The notes beneath the pieces were generated by a model. It had not been told where the DNA came from. It was given only the letters and a program-made list of their open reading frames with translations, and did no database searches. Of a DNA stretch of 64,000 nt, positions 9,501-18,189 are shown one piece after another. Location: NCBI GenBank assembly GCA_016191145.1, contig JACPPD010000001.1, positions 62,001-126,000 of the forward strand. Reading direction: 5' to 3'. The first letter of the stretch is position 1. Each line of letters opens with the position of its first letter. The translations under genes were made by a program, and so were the position numbers. The stretch is from Ignavibacteria bacterium. GTDB taxonomy: Bacteria; Bacteroidota; Ignavibacteria; Kapaibacteriales; Kapaibacteriaceae.

Positions 9501-10785
9501 CAAACTCTCCGTCCCATCCGCGTATTCCTAAATCTGTTGACGATTCCATTAGCATTGTCTTCACTTGCAGTGGGCCGATTACGCCTCTCTGTTGAATGAG
9601 CAGCGCTGCTGCGGCTGCCACGTACGGCGCGGAAAACGAAGTTCCGTTTACGGTTCGATAGCCCCCTCCCGCTCGTGTTGTAACAATCGCTTCACCGGGT
9701 GCAGTGATTGACAATATCGATCCGGTACTGGAAAATGCAGCCCGCGCATCGAAGCTATTGGTTGCGCCAACTGCAATCACTTCGTCGTACGATGCAGGAA
9801 ACTGCCGCGAAGTTGTACCTGTATTGCCCGCCGATGCAACGAGTACACAGCCCTGTGCGAAAGCGAATCTGATTGCATCTCTAAGGACCGGTGAATTAAC
9901 TGCATCTCCAAAACTCATGTTAACAACGGAGATCTTATTCAGAGCGGCATAGATGAGAGCTGCGGCAACGTCGTCCTCCTCTGCATTACCAGTTGCATCG
10001 AAGGCACGCAGAACTGCAATGCGTGCATCGTATGCAAGACCCGCCATACCCAGCTCATTGTTTGCCTGTGCGGCAATAACGCCAGCCACCGATGTTCCAT
10101 GACCTTGTTCATCGAACGGAATGGCGTCCCGGTGACGATCGTCGCCGATATTACGAACGGACTGGTCGATGAAATCATACCCAATAACATCATCAACATA
10201 TCCATTATCATCATTATCGATATTATCCAGATCGCCATATAATCCATCAAACTGCTGTCGGTAGTCCCACGGTTCGAACCTGCCATTGCCGTTAAGATCT
10301 TCGCCGACTCGGGCTGCAAGCTGATTACGCAGGTCTTCGTGATCCCAGTCTACACCTGTATCCAGCACTCCAACCACAACATTAGCGCCCGTAGCCTTCT
10401 GCCAGGCAGCTTGGGCGCCGACCTTGGTTAAGGCATATTGTTCGGAACTCTTGGGATCATTTGTCACCGATATCTGATGCAGTTTGAGGATTCCGTTCTT
10501 ATCTATTGCCTCTATCCTTGGATCGGACACGAGTAACCGAAGCTGCTGGTCATTTGATACGTCAATGGTGATGTACCGAATCATTACACGCAGGGCATCC
10601 TGTTGCACCTGAGTCTGCACCATTTTAGACTGCTTGACCAAGACTGCCGAAGGAACAACGGTTCGTGCGTTGTAGCTGGCGAATTCACTAATGCTAGCTG
10701 TTGGCGCAATCCTGATAATGTATTCGTCGGAATACGCCTGCACGAATGCTAACACAACAAACAACGATAGCATCAAAATCCGCAT
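6538..10785 (-). CDS. Large S8 (subtilisin-like) serine peptidase with FG-GAP repeats and T9SS tail
   Basis: A 1415-residue secreted protein. It has a signal peptide (MRILMLSLFVVLAFVQA) and a subtilase domain with the triad Asp142 (VLDTGVDWDH), His229 (GHGTSVAG) and Ser383 (GTSFSAPYVAA), plus Asn321 as oxyanion residue. Residues ~160-205 hold a DxDxNG-rich insertion of calcium-loop type. Past the protease come FG-GAP/VCBS-like segments (VGDFDADGNVEIAF, GDIDNDGLPDIVLG), a fibronectin III domain, Ig-like modules and a T9SS-type C-terminus (PPGMYFYKVTG ... LYKLMIVR). The ATG at 10785 is preceded by AGGAG, which overlaps the recQ stop. It is likely an extracellular protease; substrate unknown. 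Confidence 0.9.
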   Translation of the reverse strand: MRILMLSLFVVLAFVQAYSDEYIIRIAPTASISEFASYNARTVVPSAVLVKQSKMVQTQVQQDALRVMIRYITIDVSNDQQLRLLVSDPRIEAIDKNGILKLHQISVTNDPKSSEQYALTKVGAQAAWQKATGANVVVGVLDTGVDWDHEDLRNQLAARVGEDLNGNGRFEPWDYRQQFDGLYGDLDNIDNDDNGYVDDVIGYDFIDQSVRNIGDDRHRDAIPFDEQGHGTSVAGVIAAQANNELGMAGLAYDARIAVLRAFDATGNAEEDDVAAALIYAALNKISVVNMSFGDAVNSPVLRDAIRFAFAQGCVLVASAGNTGTTSRQFPASYDEVIAVGATNSFDARAAFSSTGSILSITAPGEAIVTTRAGGGYRTVNGTSFSAPYVAAAAALLIQQRGVIGPLQVKTMLMESSTDLGIRGWDGEFGAGRLQADVLLNLPSEGLVDIVSPRNESEFDASSNSNLDVFGSTQAILFDSYNISVGQGAEPNSWMSVLSSDTSILKGRLASITPSILPEGDNVVRLTVVLKDGRSTEIRKRVHVTNSKSLTITDAAAERAWNDDKRVVSLFVVTSRPTTLYAITTTDNSGGPDTTTDINRFTRQHNIAIVPPLSGTRGSIRVLCTADNGDSAEAIVQFDLDTIAVPVTGFDLKAPAPFAGYVLDDVRALYGNNDDTFIMNDISKVSFGAMLSVQLSGSSWLSVDSTSDVWIPRAMGDANGNGITDILGQVVGNTALFEADKVGGNPFAKTIYQEEFTEFNGVDLFDVDADGVDDILMLADSGVKVMSYKNGAFVSIGFARNTSLPAEGNSENRIDEFSVAVGDFDADGNVEIAFSDTDGDLIISQYADGQFTTEYVYEGTGGGGSGYVTSGDIDNDGLPDIVLGVPDSVQPNVQGEYGRQLWTYRLFKSVGANKYDVVWTDYFFGVQYGIGYRNGVGTGQLDMQGGQEIIICAFPRLYVFRWENSSIKPIYYRPDVVSPRFLTHDFDHNGVNELGFGKTEPELGYMTSFQFIEFNADEKRLPTPNGVRAVSTSDTSAYLTWMPVLNATAYRIFITTPSDGLFRGVDTVTVTSFTFDTLHTQNEYSFRVSAIAPGSGVSESFRSAIVTVNAGNPYKPIKIQPSAATLQDFSTGITLTVRFNGPMSEHSIEPTKFIILDSDGNIGAVGSSAELAGDSTIVVSFRPMVINGDSCTLFVGSLYNKRDIPTLPARFAIRIVADTNSAELSLEKLVVINNTAVVLTYSMPVDSSATVLSNYVLKPVGTIASVTPVDDKNVEIRFGAEPSLAALGNLYSITVNNVMSVSGISITKGAGNTLAFVITSDELDNVFAFPHPVRIGTDEYVTFGNLTQQAEIEVLDQRFLTIIRIKEIDGNGGARWDLHDASGKQVPPGMYFYKVTGTDALGSRKDSGLYKLMIVR

Positions 10786-10790
10786 CAACG

Positions 10791-10795
10791 CTCCT
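10791..10795 (-). promoter_or_regulatory. Strong ribosome binding site of the subtilase gene
   Basis: On the minus strand AGGAG sits five bases before the ATG at 10785, and its first two bases are shared with the TAG stop of recQ. This settles the start at 10785 rather than the TTG one codon earlier, and suggests reinitiation or coupling after recQ. Strong sites like this are uncommon in the window. Confidence 0.7.
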
Positions 10796-13424
10796 AACCG
10801 TATAATTCTTTTCGAACAAATGCCATTGCAATTCTAATCTCAGGCATTGAAATAGTATCAGCCTGGAGATATTCTCTTACATGCCTGAACCTGGCATACC
10901 GATGATGCCTCATGAATTCGCGAATACGCTCGAAGGCAGCGTCGGACACAAGCGCATTTCGCTCAACGTGCACTCCGGATTCCAATGCCTTCTGCAACGT
11001 ATGCGCTAACGCAGCAGGCGTCATATTCAGCTTTCTCGCAATATCGGCAACAGTGCCCCCTTTATTCACCTCCGAAATCACCCACGTTGTCTGGTCGTCT
11101 GTACGAATATTGATACCGGGCACCTTACGTCGCTGCAACGCCTGTTGAATTGCACGGACAACTTCATTCCCATACCTCGCAAGAAAAATCGCGCTGCCAT
11201 GTTTACCGTACACCAAATCTGATTCCTTAGCCGGCATGTCGGCAGATAGGCACTGAAGTTGCGACAGACTCACTAACGACGCTGGTCCAACATCTTCGCG
11301 ATTGCTGATCTCATCGCGCAAATGAATCAGGGCTGCGAGAATATCCAGATTCGAATCCTGTTTGGCTACCGATTCGAACGACAGTGCTTTGGGAAGCTGT
11401 GATTCTTTTGTTCTCGCCTTTCTGCTGATTCCCAGAACCGGATATTCACCGCTGGACCTGATTATCAGCCCTTGCTCAATAAGGTGATCGAGGACGCGCA
11501 TCACCGTTGCACGAGTTGATTTGCTACATTCACCCCATGTTGTTGCCCGATCGAGTTTGTAGGCGAGTGTTCTTGCCGAAACAGAACCAGTTACAACGTC
11601 TGCAACAACATTGCGGCCGAACTTTCCATTCAATTCAGATGTTGCCCTGATGAGAGCAGATTCAATTTCATGTTCAGAGGCAGCTTCTTCAACGCTGTCT
11701 GTCGGTAACTTCATACAGGAAGAGCATCTGCCGCAATCGCCTTTGAATTCATTGTCGTTGAAGTAGGTGAGGATGAAGTTGCGCTTGCACGAAGGTGTTT
11801 CCACATAGCGAATCATCATGTCGAGCTTTCTAACCGCATGCTCCCTGCGGAGATGAATCGCCGGCATGTCAACTAAATCAGAACCGTTTTCCGGATTTGG
11901 CGAAATCAGCAATACAGCGCCAGCAGCATCTGGAGTCGTGTATCTCAGAATCCTGGCAACGTGCAGCGATTGAATGGTATTGGAGAATTCTGTTATGGAA
12001 ATACCAGATTTGCGAAGGAACTGGTGCAGAGAAAATTCGATTTCTGCGCTCACCGAAGCCGATGAAAGTAATCGATCGATGGCATCTAGTGCAGGCTTGC
12101 GCTCTGGTGGTGAATTCTCTACGAACTCGTGAAATCGTTGAAGAGACGATCTCATGCGTAAACGGGACATACCTTTGGGCGTTGTTCGGATAAGTGCGCC
12201 AGAGCGTTCCAATGCCGCAAAAACACCTTTCACCGCTCCTACTGCGATGTGCAGATCTGCTGCAATACTCATTTCATCGGCAAGCACAGGCTCCGCGGCA
12301 ACCATGCCTAGGGCAACCATCGCTCTTTGGTATAAATAGTTAACAACGAGATCGACAACTGATTCCTCCGGATACGTCGATTCGATTAAGAAATCCGCGA
12401 GTCTCCTGTCCTCGGTTTGATATAAGATTGTGCACGTCGATGGCAAACCGTCGCGGCCGGCACGCCCTGCCTCCTGATAGTACGCCTCTAATGATAATGT
12501 CAAATCTGTGTGAATAACATGCCTGACGTCGGCCTTGTCGACGCCTAGTCCGAATGCATTAGTTGCAACCAGAATTTGTGTTTTACCGGAAAGAAATCTG
12601 TCCTGTACAAGGGTACGCTCCACAGCGCTACGGCCGGCATGGTACCCCGAAACATTCAGCTTGCGCTTGCGGAGCTCCTCCGTTATTGTTTCCACACGTC
12701 TGCGCGAGCCAGCATAGACAAGCACCGTTGAATCTGGATCTCGTTTGGACTCCCTCGTGATGAATTCAACTTTATGAGACGTTTTTTCAACACGGAACGA
12801 AAGATTCGGACGATCGAATCCTCGTACGAATTCGATGTGATTACGAAGCTTAAGATTTTTTACAATGTCGTCGCGAACGTCGGGAGTGGCTGTTGCCGTT
12901 AACGCTACGATAGGGACACGCTGCTTAAACTCAAATATCGAGGGTATCGTTCTGTAGGCAGCCCTAAAATCATGTCCCCATTCTGAGATGCAATGTGCTT
13001 CGTCGACAGCCAAAAGACTTAGGGTAATAGTTGAAAGCGACCGACGAAATTGTTTCGACTCGAGGCGCTCCGGCGCTATATAAAGCAGTTTAACTCTACC
13101 CTGTTGTGCCTGCTCAATCACTGATGAAACTTCGGCCTGAGACATTGAAGCATTCAGAGCGAAAGCCTGAACGTTTCGGTTTCTAAGACGGTCAACCTGA
13201 TCGGCCATCAACGCTACAAGGGGCGATATCACAAGTGTGCATGCAGGAAAGACCAACGAGGGAACCTGATAGCACAGGGATTTACCTCCGCCTGTAGGCA
13301 TTACGCCTAAGACGTCGCGCCCCTGAAGCACTGCCCTAATAATGTCTTCCTGTCCGGGTCTAAATGAATCAAAGCCAAACACACGTTGAAGTATTATCCG
13401 AGCTGATTCAATTCTGGCATCCAT
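10794..13424 (-). CDS. recQ: RecQ-family ATP-dependent DNA helicase, long form
   Basis: An 876-residue 3'-5' DNA helicase of recombination and repair. Walker A TGGGKS is at 44-49 and DEAH at 141-144 with the aromatic-rich loop after it. The arginine finger region QEAGRAGRDG is near 317. A ~175-residue segment (350-525) separates the helicase core from the zinc-binding cysteines Cys546, 564, 567 and 570. A winged-helix RQC region follows, then an HRDC domain (~690-770) and a C-terminal helix-turn-helix segment (GTVADIARKLNMTPAALAHTL). E. coli RecQ is about 610 residues, so this is a long form with both an insert and an extra tail. It lies 17 bases after purM and five before the subtilase gene. 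Confidence 0.93.
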   Translation of the reverse strand: MDARIESARIILQRVFGFDSFRPGQEDIIRAVLQGRDVLGVMPTGGGKSLCYQVPSLVFPACTLVISPLVALMADQVDRLRNRNVQAFALNASMSQAEVSSVIEQAQQGRVKLLYIAPERLESKQFRRSLSTITLSLLAVDEAHCISEWGHDFRAAYRTIPSIFEFKQRVPIVALTATATPDVRDDIVKNLKLRNHIEFVRGFDRPNLSFRVEKTSHKVEFITRESKRDPDSTVLVYAGSRRRVETITEELRKRKLNVSGYHAGRSAVERTLVQDRFLSGKTQILVATNAFGLGVDKADVRHVIHTDLTLSLEAYYQEAGRAGRDGLPSTCTILYQTEDRRLADFLIESTYPEESVVDLVVNYLYQRAMVALGMVAAEPVLADEMSIAADLHIAVGAVKGVFAALERSGALIRTTPKGMSRLRMRSSLQRFHEFVENSPPERKPALDAIDRLLSSASVSAEIEFSLHQFLRKSGISITEFSNTIQSLHVARILRYTTPDAAGAVLLISPNPENGSDLVDMPAIHLRREHAVRKLDMMIRYVETPSCKRNFILTYFNDNEFKGDCGRCSSCMKLPTDSVEEAASEHEIESALIRATSELNGKFGRNVVADVVTGSVSARTLAYKLDRATTWGECSKSTRATVMRVLDHLIEQGLIIRSSGEYPVLGISRKARTKESQLPKALSFESVAKQDSNLDILAALIHLRDEISNREDVGPASLVSLSQLQCLSADMPAKESDLVYGKHGSAIFLARYGNEVVRAIQQALQRRKVPGINIRTDDQTTWVISEVNKGGTVADIARKLNMTPAALAHTLQKALESGVHVERNALVSDAAFERIREFMRHHRYARFRHVREYLQADTISMPEIRIAMAFVRKELYG

Positions 13425-13441
13425 GCCGATTATATAATTAT

Positions 13442-14434
13442 TTAGCTCTTTTGAACCGCGGTGCCAACGAGAAACGGAGATTCGTCGGCAAGCTGCTGCA
13501 TAACGTTATCGACATTCTGCGGACTTACGACTACAATCATTCCCACGCCGAGGTTATATACGTTTCGCATCTCTTCGTCGGAAATTCCACCGCTCTTTTG
13601 AATTACTTGAAATATCGAGGGAATGTGCCATGTTCCCCACTCGATATGTAGCGTCAAACCTTCAGGCATGATTCTCGACGTGTTGCCCACAATACCTCCA
13701 CCGGTGATGTGGCTCAGTCCGTTAATCATTCCACTGCCTACGAGGGGTAGTACAGACTTTGCGTAAGAACGGTGTACAGCAAGAAGTGCATCTGAAATAG
13801 TAGTACCCAAATCTTCGACGTAATCATCAATGCCATACTGAGGGAATAATGCATTACGAGCAAGAGAAAAACCGTTTGTATGCAACCCTGACGAAGAAAG
13901 ACCAATCAGAACATCGCCCGATTTAATGAGCGTTCCATTCACAATCAATGATTTCTCTACAACACCGACAATTGTCCCGGCAACATCGAATTCGCCCTCC
14001 TTGTACAGCGAAGGCATCTCCGCTGTTTCGCCACCCAGCAAGGCACACTGATTCTCTTCGCATGCTACGGCGATGCCTTTGATAACGTTGTAAGCAACAT
14101 CGGGCGATAGGCGTCCGGTTGCAAAATAGTCCATAAAGAAAATTGGCTTGGCTCCGCACGCAAGGATGTCGTTAACGCAATGATTTACCAGACACTGTCC
14201 GATTGTATCGTACTTGCCCGACATAATTGCAATTTTTAGTTTCGTTCCCACACCGTCGGTACTCGCAACAATTACGGGTTCTTTGGTATCTGGAAACGAT
14301 GCATCGAAAAATCCGCCAAATAATCCGATTTCGGAAAGAACTCCAGCCGTTCTGGTGCGTTTAACCAATGGTTTAATACGATCGACAAGAGACTCGCCAG
14401 CCTCGATGTCTACTCCGGAAGATTTATAGTCCAT
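13442..14434 (-). CDS. purM: Phosphoribosylformylglycinamidine cyclo-ligase (AIR synthetase)
   Basis: A 330-residue PurM, which closes the imidazole ring of AIR using ATP in purine synthesis. Signatures are YKSSGVDIEAGESLVDRIKPLV at the N-terminus, DGVGTKLKIA, the glycine-rich GGETAEMPSLY, and ITGGGIVGNTSRIMPEG. I chose the ATG at 14434 because DYKSSGVDIEAG is the conserved N-terminus; the longer frame would run into the glycosyltransferase gene. It sits between the GT2 gene (16 bases upstream) and recQ (17 downstream). purN is 11 kb away, so purine genes are scattered here. Confidence 0.95.
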   Translation of the reverse strand: MDYKSSGVDIEAGESLVDRIKPLVKRTRTAGVLSEIGLFGGFFDASFPDTKEPVIVASTDGVGTKLKIAIMSGKYDTIGQCLVNHCVNDILACGAKPIFFMDYFATGRLSPDVAYNVIKGIAVACEENQCALLGGETAEMPSLYKEGEFDVAGTIVGVVEKSLIVNGTLIKSGDVLIGLSSSGLHTNGFSLARNALFPQYGIDDYVEDLGTTISDALLAVHRSYAKSVLPLVGSGMINGLSHITGGGIVGNTSRIMPEGLTLHIEWGTWHIPSIFQVIQKSGGISDEEMRNVYNLGVGMIVVVSPQNVDNVMQQLADESPFLVGTAVQKS

Positions 14435-14450
14435 AGTTGTGTTGTGAACA

Positions 14451-15194
14451 TTAGCGGACAGGTTCCCATTCGTCCGATGAGGACTTGCCAATAATCATAA
14501 CGCTCAGAGCATTTACCATCCACCAAAACAGCACTCGAAAATATCCAAACTTCAGGAACCGCCGTGGTGACTCGAAAACGAGCAGGTTTGGTGCAAATCT
14601 CACACGGGCAATCAATCCAATGCGGGCAAAGAGATCGAAGTCTTCGCCTGCGGCAATTTTTGTTCGATAGCCTCCTACCTTTTCAAATACGTCGCGCCTA
14701 ACAATCTGACATTCTCCGCGTCCCGCACCGATTCTAAGAATGTTTAGCAACTGCACATAGAGATTATTGCCCTCATGAAAGAGCACATCGCGTAACGACC
14801 TTTCTTGCGGGGCACTTCGCACAGGGCATGCGAGTGCGGATGCCCGCCGATACTTACCTCGTTCATAGGCGAACTCATTTACGATGTTAAAAAACGCCTG
14901 TGCATCGGCCGGCACGGTATCGGCATTGATAAACACCAGAACCTGACCGCGAGCTGCCGCCGCACCACAGTTGCGACCCTCAGCAATTGTCTGCCTGTGA
15001 GACCCATCATGCTGCAGAACAACATCTGCGTATCGAGATGCAATTTCCAGCGACGCGTCGGTGCTTCCGCCATCGCTGATAATTAGTTCAACCTTGAATT
15101 GTTCGCGAAGGGGGCGAGTATATGTTAAAAGCGTCGTCTCCAGTAACTTCTCTTCTTGAAGTACCGGTATCACAATGCTGATTACTGGATGCAT
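14451..15194 (-). CDS. Family 2 glycosyltransferase
   Basis: A 247-residue GT-A fold transferase. The nucleotide-sugar binding parts are ISIVIPVLQEEKLL at the N-terminus, IISDGGSTDAS near residue 40, and the metal-binding FINADT motif near residue 90. GEDFDLFARIG in the second half is the usual acceptor-side acidic motif. A hydrophobic C-terminal segment (FGYFRVLFWWMVNALSVMIIG) may tether it to the inner membrane. Acceptor and donor are unknown. A TTG directly after the upstream stop could also start the gene; I prefer the ATG at 15194. Confidence 0.85.
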   Translation of the reverse strand: MHPVISIVIPVLQEEKLLETTLLTYTRPLREQFKVELIISDGGSTDASLEIASRYADVVLQHDGSHRQTIAEGRNCGAAAARGQVLVFINADTVPADAQAFFNIVNEFAYERGKYRRASALACPVRSAPQERSLRDVLFHEGNNLYVQLLNILRIGAGRGECQIVRRDVFEKVGGYRTKIAAGEDFDLFARIGLIARVRFAPNLLVFESPRRFLKFGYFRVLFWWMVNALSVMIIGKSSSDEWEPVR

Positions 15195-15200
15195 TGGCAA

Positions 15201-16175
15201 TCAGAGAGGAACGATGATTGCAAATGGATACAGCAAACCAAATGATACGCCCTCATCTCCGATTTCAAGTGTCGGTCCCGGAAATCGCACATAATTCATG
15301 AATTGTCGCAGGTAGTTAAAGAGGCCGAAGCTTGATGGCGGAATAATTTTTACCCAGTCGTAATCGATTCCAATCAGAAACCGGCGCGAGACACCGACAT
15401 CCTTTCCGGTTGCATCAGTAACTGCATAATTTCGGATACCATACCCAACGGACATCATCATCCAGTCGGGCCAGTAAGGCTCTATGGATTGGGGCAGTAA
15501 TCGGTTAACGTTAACAGCCATCCATAATATCGTCCCGTTATAGTCATCGATAAATGTTGTTATGGGCCGCTTGTTGATTTTTCTGTCACCTGTCCACTCC
15601 GGGGGGATATAGCTCCACCGTGGTGTAAAATTTTCCAGGAACGGCCAGTAGTGCTGTGCGAGAAAGTAGCCTACTCCAACAACGTTGGAAATTGCATCCG
15701 TAGGCGAGAAACCCCAATCTTTTGCGAATCCATCGTTGACCTCGACGTACGTCATGTAGGCAACTCCCATTCCAGCTCCCGTAAGGACGGCAGGTTCAAG
15801 CGAAAATCCGCACTCCATAAGCATATCGCCGAAGAGGGAAGAGAGCAGATAGCCGCTATACATATGGCCAAACTTATCGAGCCCCCTGGCATAAGTAATA
15901 TCTTCCACCACACGCCAACCGCCGCTTTGATCCTTCCACCATGCATTGGCCTGATTAATTTGTAGCGCAATCACAAGAGCTGAAAAGGTTCCCGCCATTC
16001 CGATGGTGGGCCACAGTTGAATTTCAGTATTAATTCTCGGCGTTCCCCCGAGAAATGTGTATCGCTGATTATCAGCATATTTAAATTCACTTATTGGAAC
16101 GAACAGGGAATCCTGACCATATATATTGGTGATAACCACGAAGAGTCCGGTTAGCACCGAAAATTTAAACTTCAT
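15201..16175 (-). CDS. DUF2279-type membrane-associated protein
   Basis: A 324-residue protein with an N-terminal signal sequence (MKFKFSVLTGLFVVITNIYGQ) and several amphipathic or hydrophobic segments (WPTIGMAGTFSALVIALQI, EPAVLTGAGMGVAYMTYVEV). The GLDKFGHMYSGYLLSSLFGD and FSPTDAISNVVGV stretches are what I associate with the DUF2279/YfiM group, an envelope family of unknown function. The ATG at 16175 is preceded by an AGGTG-type site and overlaps the AtuA-family gene by 11 bases. Envelope location is inferred from the signal sequence. Confidence 0.7.
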   Translation of the reverse strand: MKFKFSVLTGLFVVITNIYGQDSLFVPISEFKYADNQRYTFLGGTPRINTEIQLWPTIGMAGTFSALVIALQINQANAWWKDQSGGWRVVEDITYARGLDKFGHMYSGYLLSSLFGDMLMECGFSLEPAVLTGAGMGVAYMTYVEVNDGFAKDWGFSPTDAISNVVGVGYFLAQHYWPFLENFTPRWSYIPPEWTGDRKINKRPITTFIDDYNGTILWMAVNVNRLLPQSIEPYWPDWMMMSVGYGIRNYAVTDATGKDVGVSRRFLIGIDYDWVKIIPPSSFGLFNYLRQFMNYVRFPGPTLEIGDEGVSFGLLYPFAIIVPL

Positions 16176-17523
16176 CAACGCGCACCTGCATATTAACAAC
16201 ACGCTTATCGAGCAAGGAGGGAAAGAATGCTACAACGTCGCTCGGTTTGGGCCTTCCTCCCGAGAATCCGGTAACGGAAGGTGGTCCCGTGAGAATGAGC
16301 GGTGCGATTTCCATTGCGAACCGATCAATAACATCCTTATCGTGAGAACGTGCGCCAATCCTCATAGTGACTTCATTGGGTTTAATGTTATTAGCCAAAG
16401 CTCCCAGGCACGCGTTCATGCCAACGAACTCGGTTCGCAGCTCATCGAATACGAGACCGATTTTAGAAAGCCGTTTTCTCAGTATGGCGTCGGCTGCATG
16501 TGCCTTGTCCATTGCATCGGGAGCACAATAGGTTAACTGGCTGAAGGCAACAAAGCCATCGAGGTATGAGGCACTCACTTTATAAAAATCTGTTGAGGGT
16601 CGCCCAGTAATTCCATGAACCCGAACACGATTGTTACCAAGATCGTCGAGTTTGATCGAAGTAAAATCTGCAATGCAGTCGGGTGTGATGTAATTGGCTG
16701 GATTGCCGATTTCGTACAGCAACTGCTCTGCAACCGTTTCGCGCGTTACGGCACCTCCCGTGCCATCATGCTTGGTAACAACGAACGTTGCATCTGGATA
16801 CGCCTCAATGATGGGGAAGCCGATGTCATCCATGTCGGGTATTGACCTCCAATCTCCCAGAAAATTGCCTCCTGATGCCTGTGCTCCACATTCGTTGATA
16901 TGTCCGGCAACTGTACCTGCGGCAAGCTTGTCCCAATCCTCCATACTCCATCCAAACTCATGAATCATTGGGGCGAGCGTAAGACCTGTGTCGGTAGTGC
17001 GGCCCGTAACAATGATCTGAGCGCCCTGCCGCAGCGCTTCGACAATCGGACCCGCACCGGTATAAACGTTTGCGCTCATCAATCTATCGCGTACCTCTAA
17101 AATCGGCTGGCCTGTTTCCATGTGGCTCATGGGATGACCATTATCAACAAGTTTATCAATTCGGTTAAGAATATCATCGCCGGTTACAACTCCGATACGC
17201 AGCCCCTTGATTCCTTTCTTTTTTGCGATGTCGAAAATCATGTCTCTCGCAGCAATGGGGTTCACACCTCCCCCGTTTGTGATGAGTGTAATACGCTTGT
17301 CCATTAAAAAAGGGAGTATTTCACTACAAACCGATATCAAATCTCTGGCATAGCCAAGTTTGGGATCGCGCATGCGCTGCTTTTGCAGAATCGACATCGT
17401 AACCTCGGCAAGGTAGTCCATCATCAGGTAATCTATTTTACCGCGCGATACCTGTTGCAAAGGGGCTGACTGCAGATCGCCCCAAAACCCCTGACCCGAT
17501 GCAATCCGAATAAATTCTTTCAT
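16165..17523 (-). CDS. AtuA-family (DUF1446) protein
   Basis: A 452-residue protein of the DUF1446/AtuA family. Conserved parts are the N-terminal GQGFWGDLQSAPLQQV, TNGGGVNPIAARD, ANVYTGAGPIVEALRQGAQIIVTGRTTDTGLTLAPMIHEFGW, and a C-terminal segment with HDGTGGAVTRETVAEQLLYEIGNP. In Pseudomonas, AtuA is encoded with acyclic-terpene degradation genes, but no such partners are visible here, so a terpene role is not supported. The ATG at 17523 gives a four-base overlap with the upstream membrane-protein gene. Cytoplasmic. Confidence 0.85.
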   Translation of the reverse strand: MKEFIRIASGQGFWGDLQSAPLQQVSRGKIDYLMMDYLAEVTMSILQKQRMRDPKLGYARDLISVCSEILPFLMDKRITLITNGGGVNPIAARDMIFDIAKKKGIKGLRIGVVTGDDILNRIDKLVDNGHPMSHMETGQPILEVRDRLMSANVYTGAGPIVEALRQGAQIIVTGRTTDTGLTLAPMIHEFGWSMEDWDKLAAGTVAGHINECGAQASGGNFLGDWRSIPDMDDIGFPIIEAYPDATFVVTKHDGTGGAVTRETVAEQLLYEIGNPANYITPDCIADFTSIKLDDLGNNRVRVHGITGRPSTDFYKVSASYLDGFVAFSQLTYCAPDAMDKAHAADAILRKRLSKIGLVFDELRTEFVGMNACLGALANNIKPNEVTMRIGARSHDKDVIDRFAMEIAPLILTGPPSVTGFSGGRPKPSDVVAFFPSLLDKRVVNMQVRVDEV

Positions 17524-18149
17524 GAAACAGAAGTTGGTGGATGTTTTTGATGCTCGTCGGAAGAAGGAAGCGACCAGAGAATTGGCGCAGAACACGATGC
17601 CGCTATCATCAGCTCGAGATCATCAGCAGAAAATGAGAAAATACGAAAGCTGTATTCTTCGAAAGGGAGACTTACTTTTACAGTAATCCACCAGCGGTGC
17701 TTGACAAAACGGACGGCAATGATTTCCTGAAATGGCGCCGCAGCATTTTGGTCGAGCATGACGGATCGTATTACAAGCCCCTTCGTTTTAACCTGTGTTC
17801 TCTGAAACAGCATTCGAAGCGAAAATTGCATCGTTTGAGCTGCGAGAATCATCGGCAGTGCATACGTAACAATTGAAGGTTTAAGGATATAGAATGCAAA
17901 GACTGCAACAACGATGACAAATACCCATAACACGGCAACTGTAATGCCTGCGCCAGCGTCTATAAAGCTGTCGCGGTCTTCCCCCATTTTAAGCCGCTTC
18001 ACATCGAGATTGTCGAGGATCTGACGATATGCAAGAGCCCCAAAAAAGATGCAGGCAAAGACAAATGCAACATAACTGCTGTATAATAGAGAAACTGAGT
18101 CGAGCATCATTTGGCGGATTCGAATTGTTCGAGGATCAAAAATCGCCAT
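17520..18149 (-). CDS. Unrecognised membrane protein with two transmembrane segments
   Basis: A 209-residue protein if started at the ATG at 18149. Two hydrophobic segments are clear: YSSYVAFVFACIFFGALAY and TVAVLWVFVIVVAVFAFYIL. The second half is soluble and beta-rich, with RFVKHRWWITVKVSLPFEEYSFRIF, somewhat like a PH-like fold. I do not recognise the family. Plausible coding continues upstream of 18149 in the same frame (NQYEKVYEDWFAN), which would overlap the RodZ-like gene head to head, so the true start is uncertain. It is the first gene of a seven-gene minus-strand run. Confidence 0.6.
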   Translation of the reverse strand: MAIFDPRTIRIRQMMLDSVSLLYSSYVAFVFACIFFGALAYRQILDNLDVKRLKMGEDRDSFIDAGAGITVAVLWVFVIVVAVFAFYILKPSIVTYALPMILAAQTMQFSLRMLFQRTQVKTKGLVIRSVMLDQNAAAPFQEIIAVRFVKHRWWITVKVSLPFEEYSFRIFSFSADDLELMIAASCSAPILWSLPSSDEHQKHPPTSVS

Positions 18150-18189
18150 GTTTGCAAACCAGTCCTCATATACCTTTTCATACTGATTG

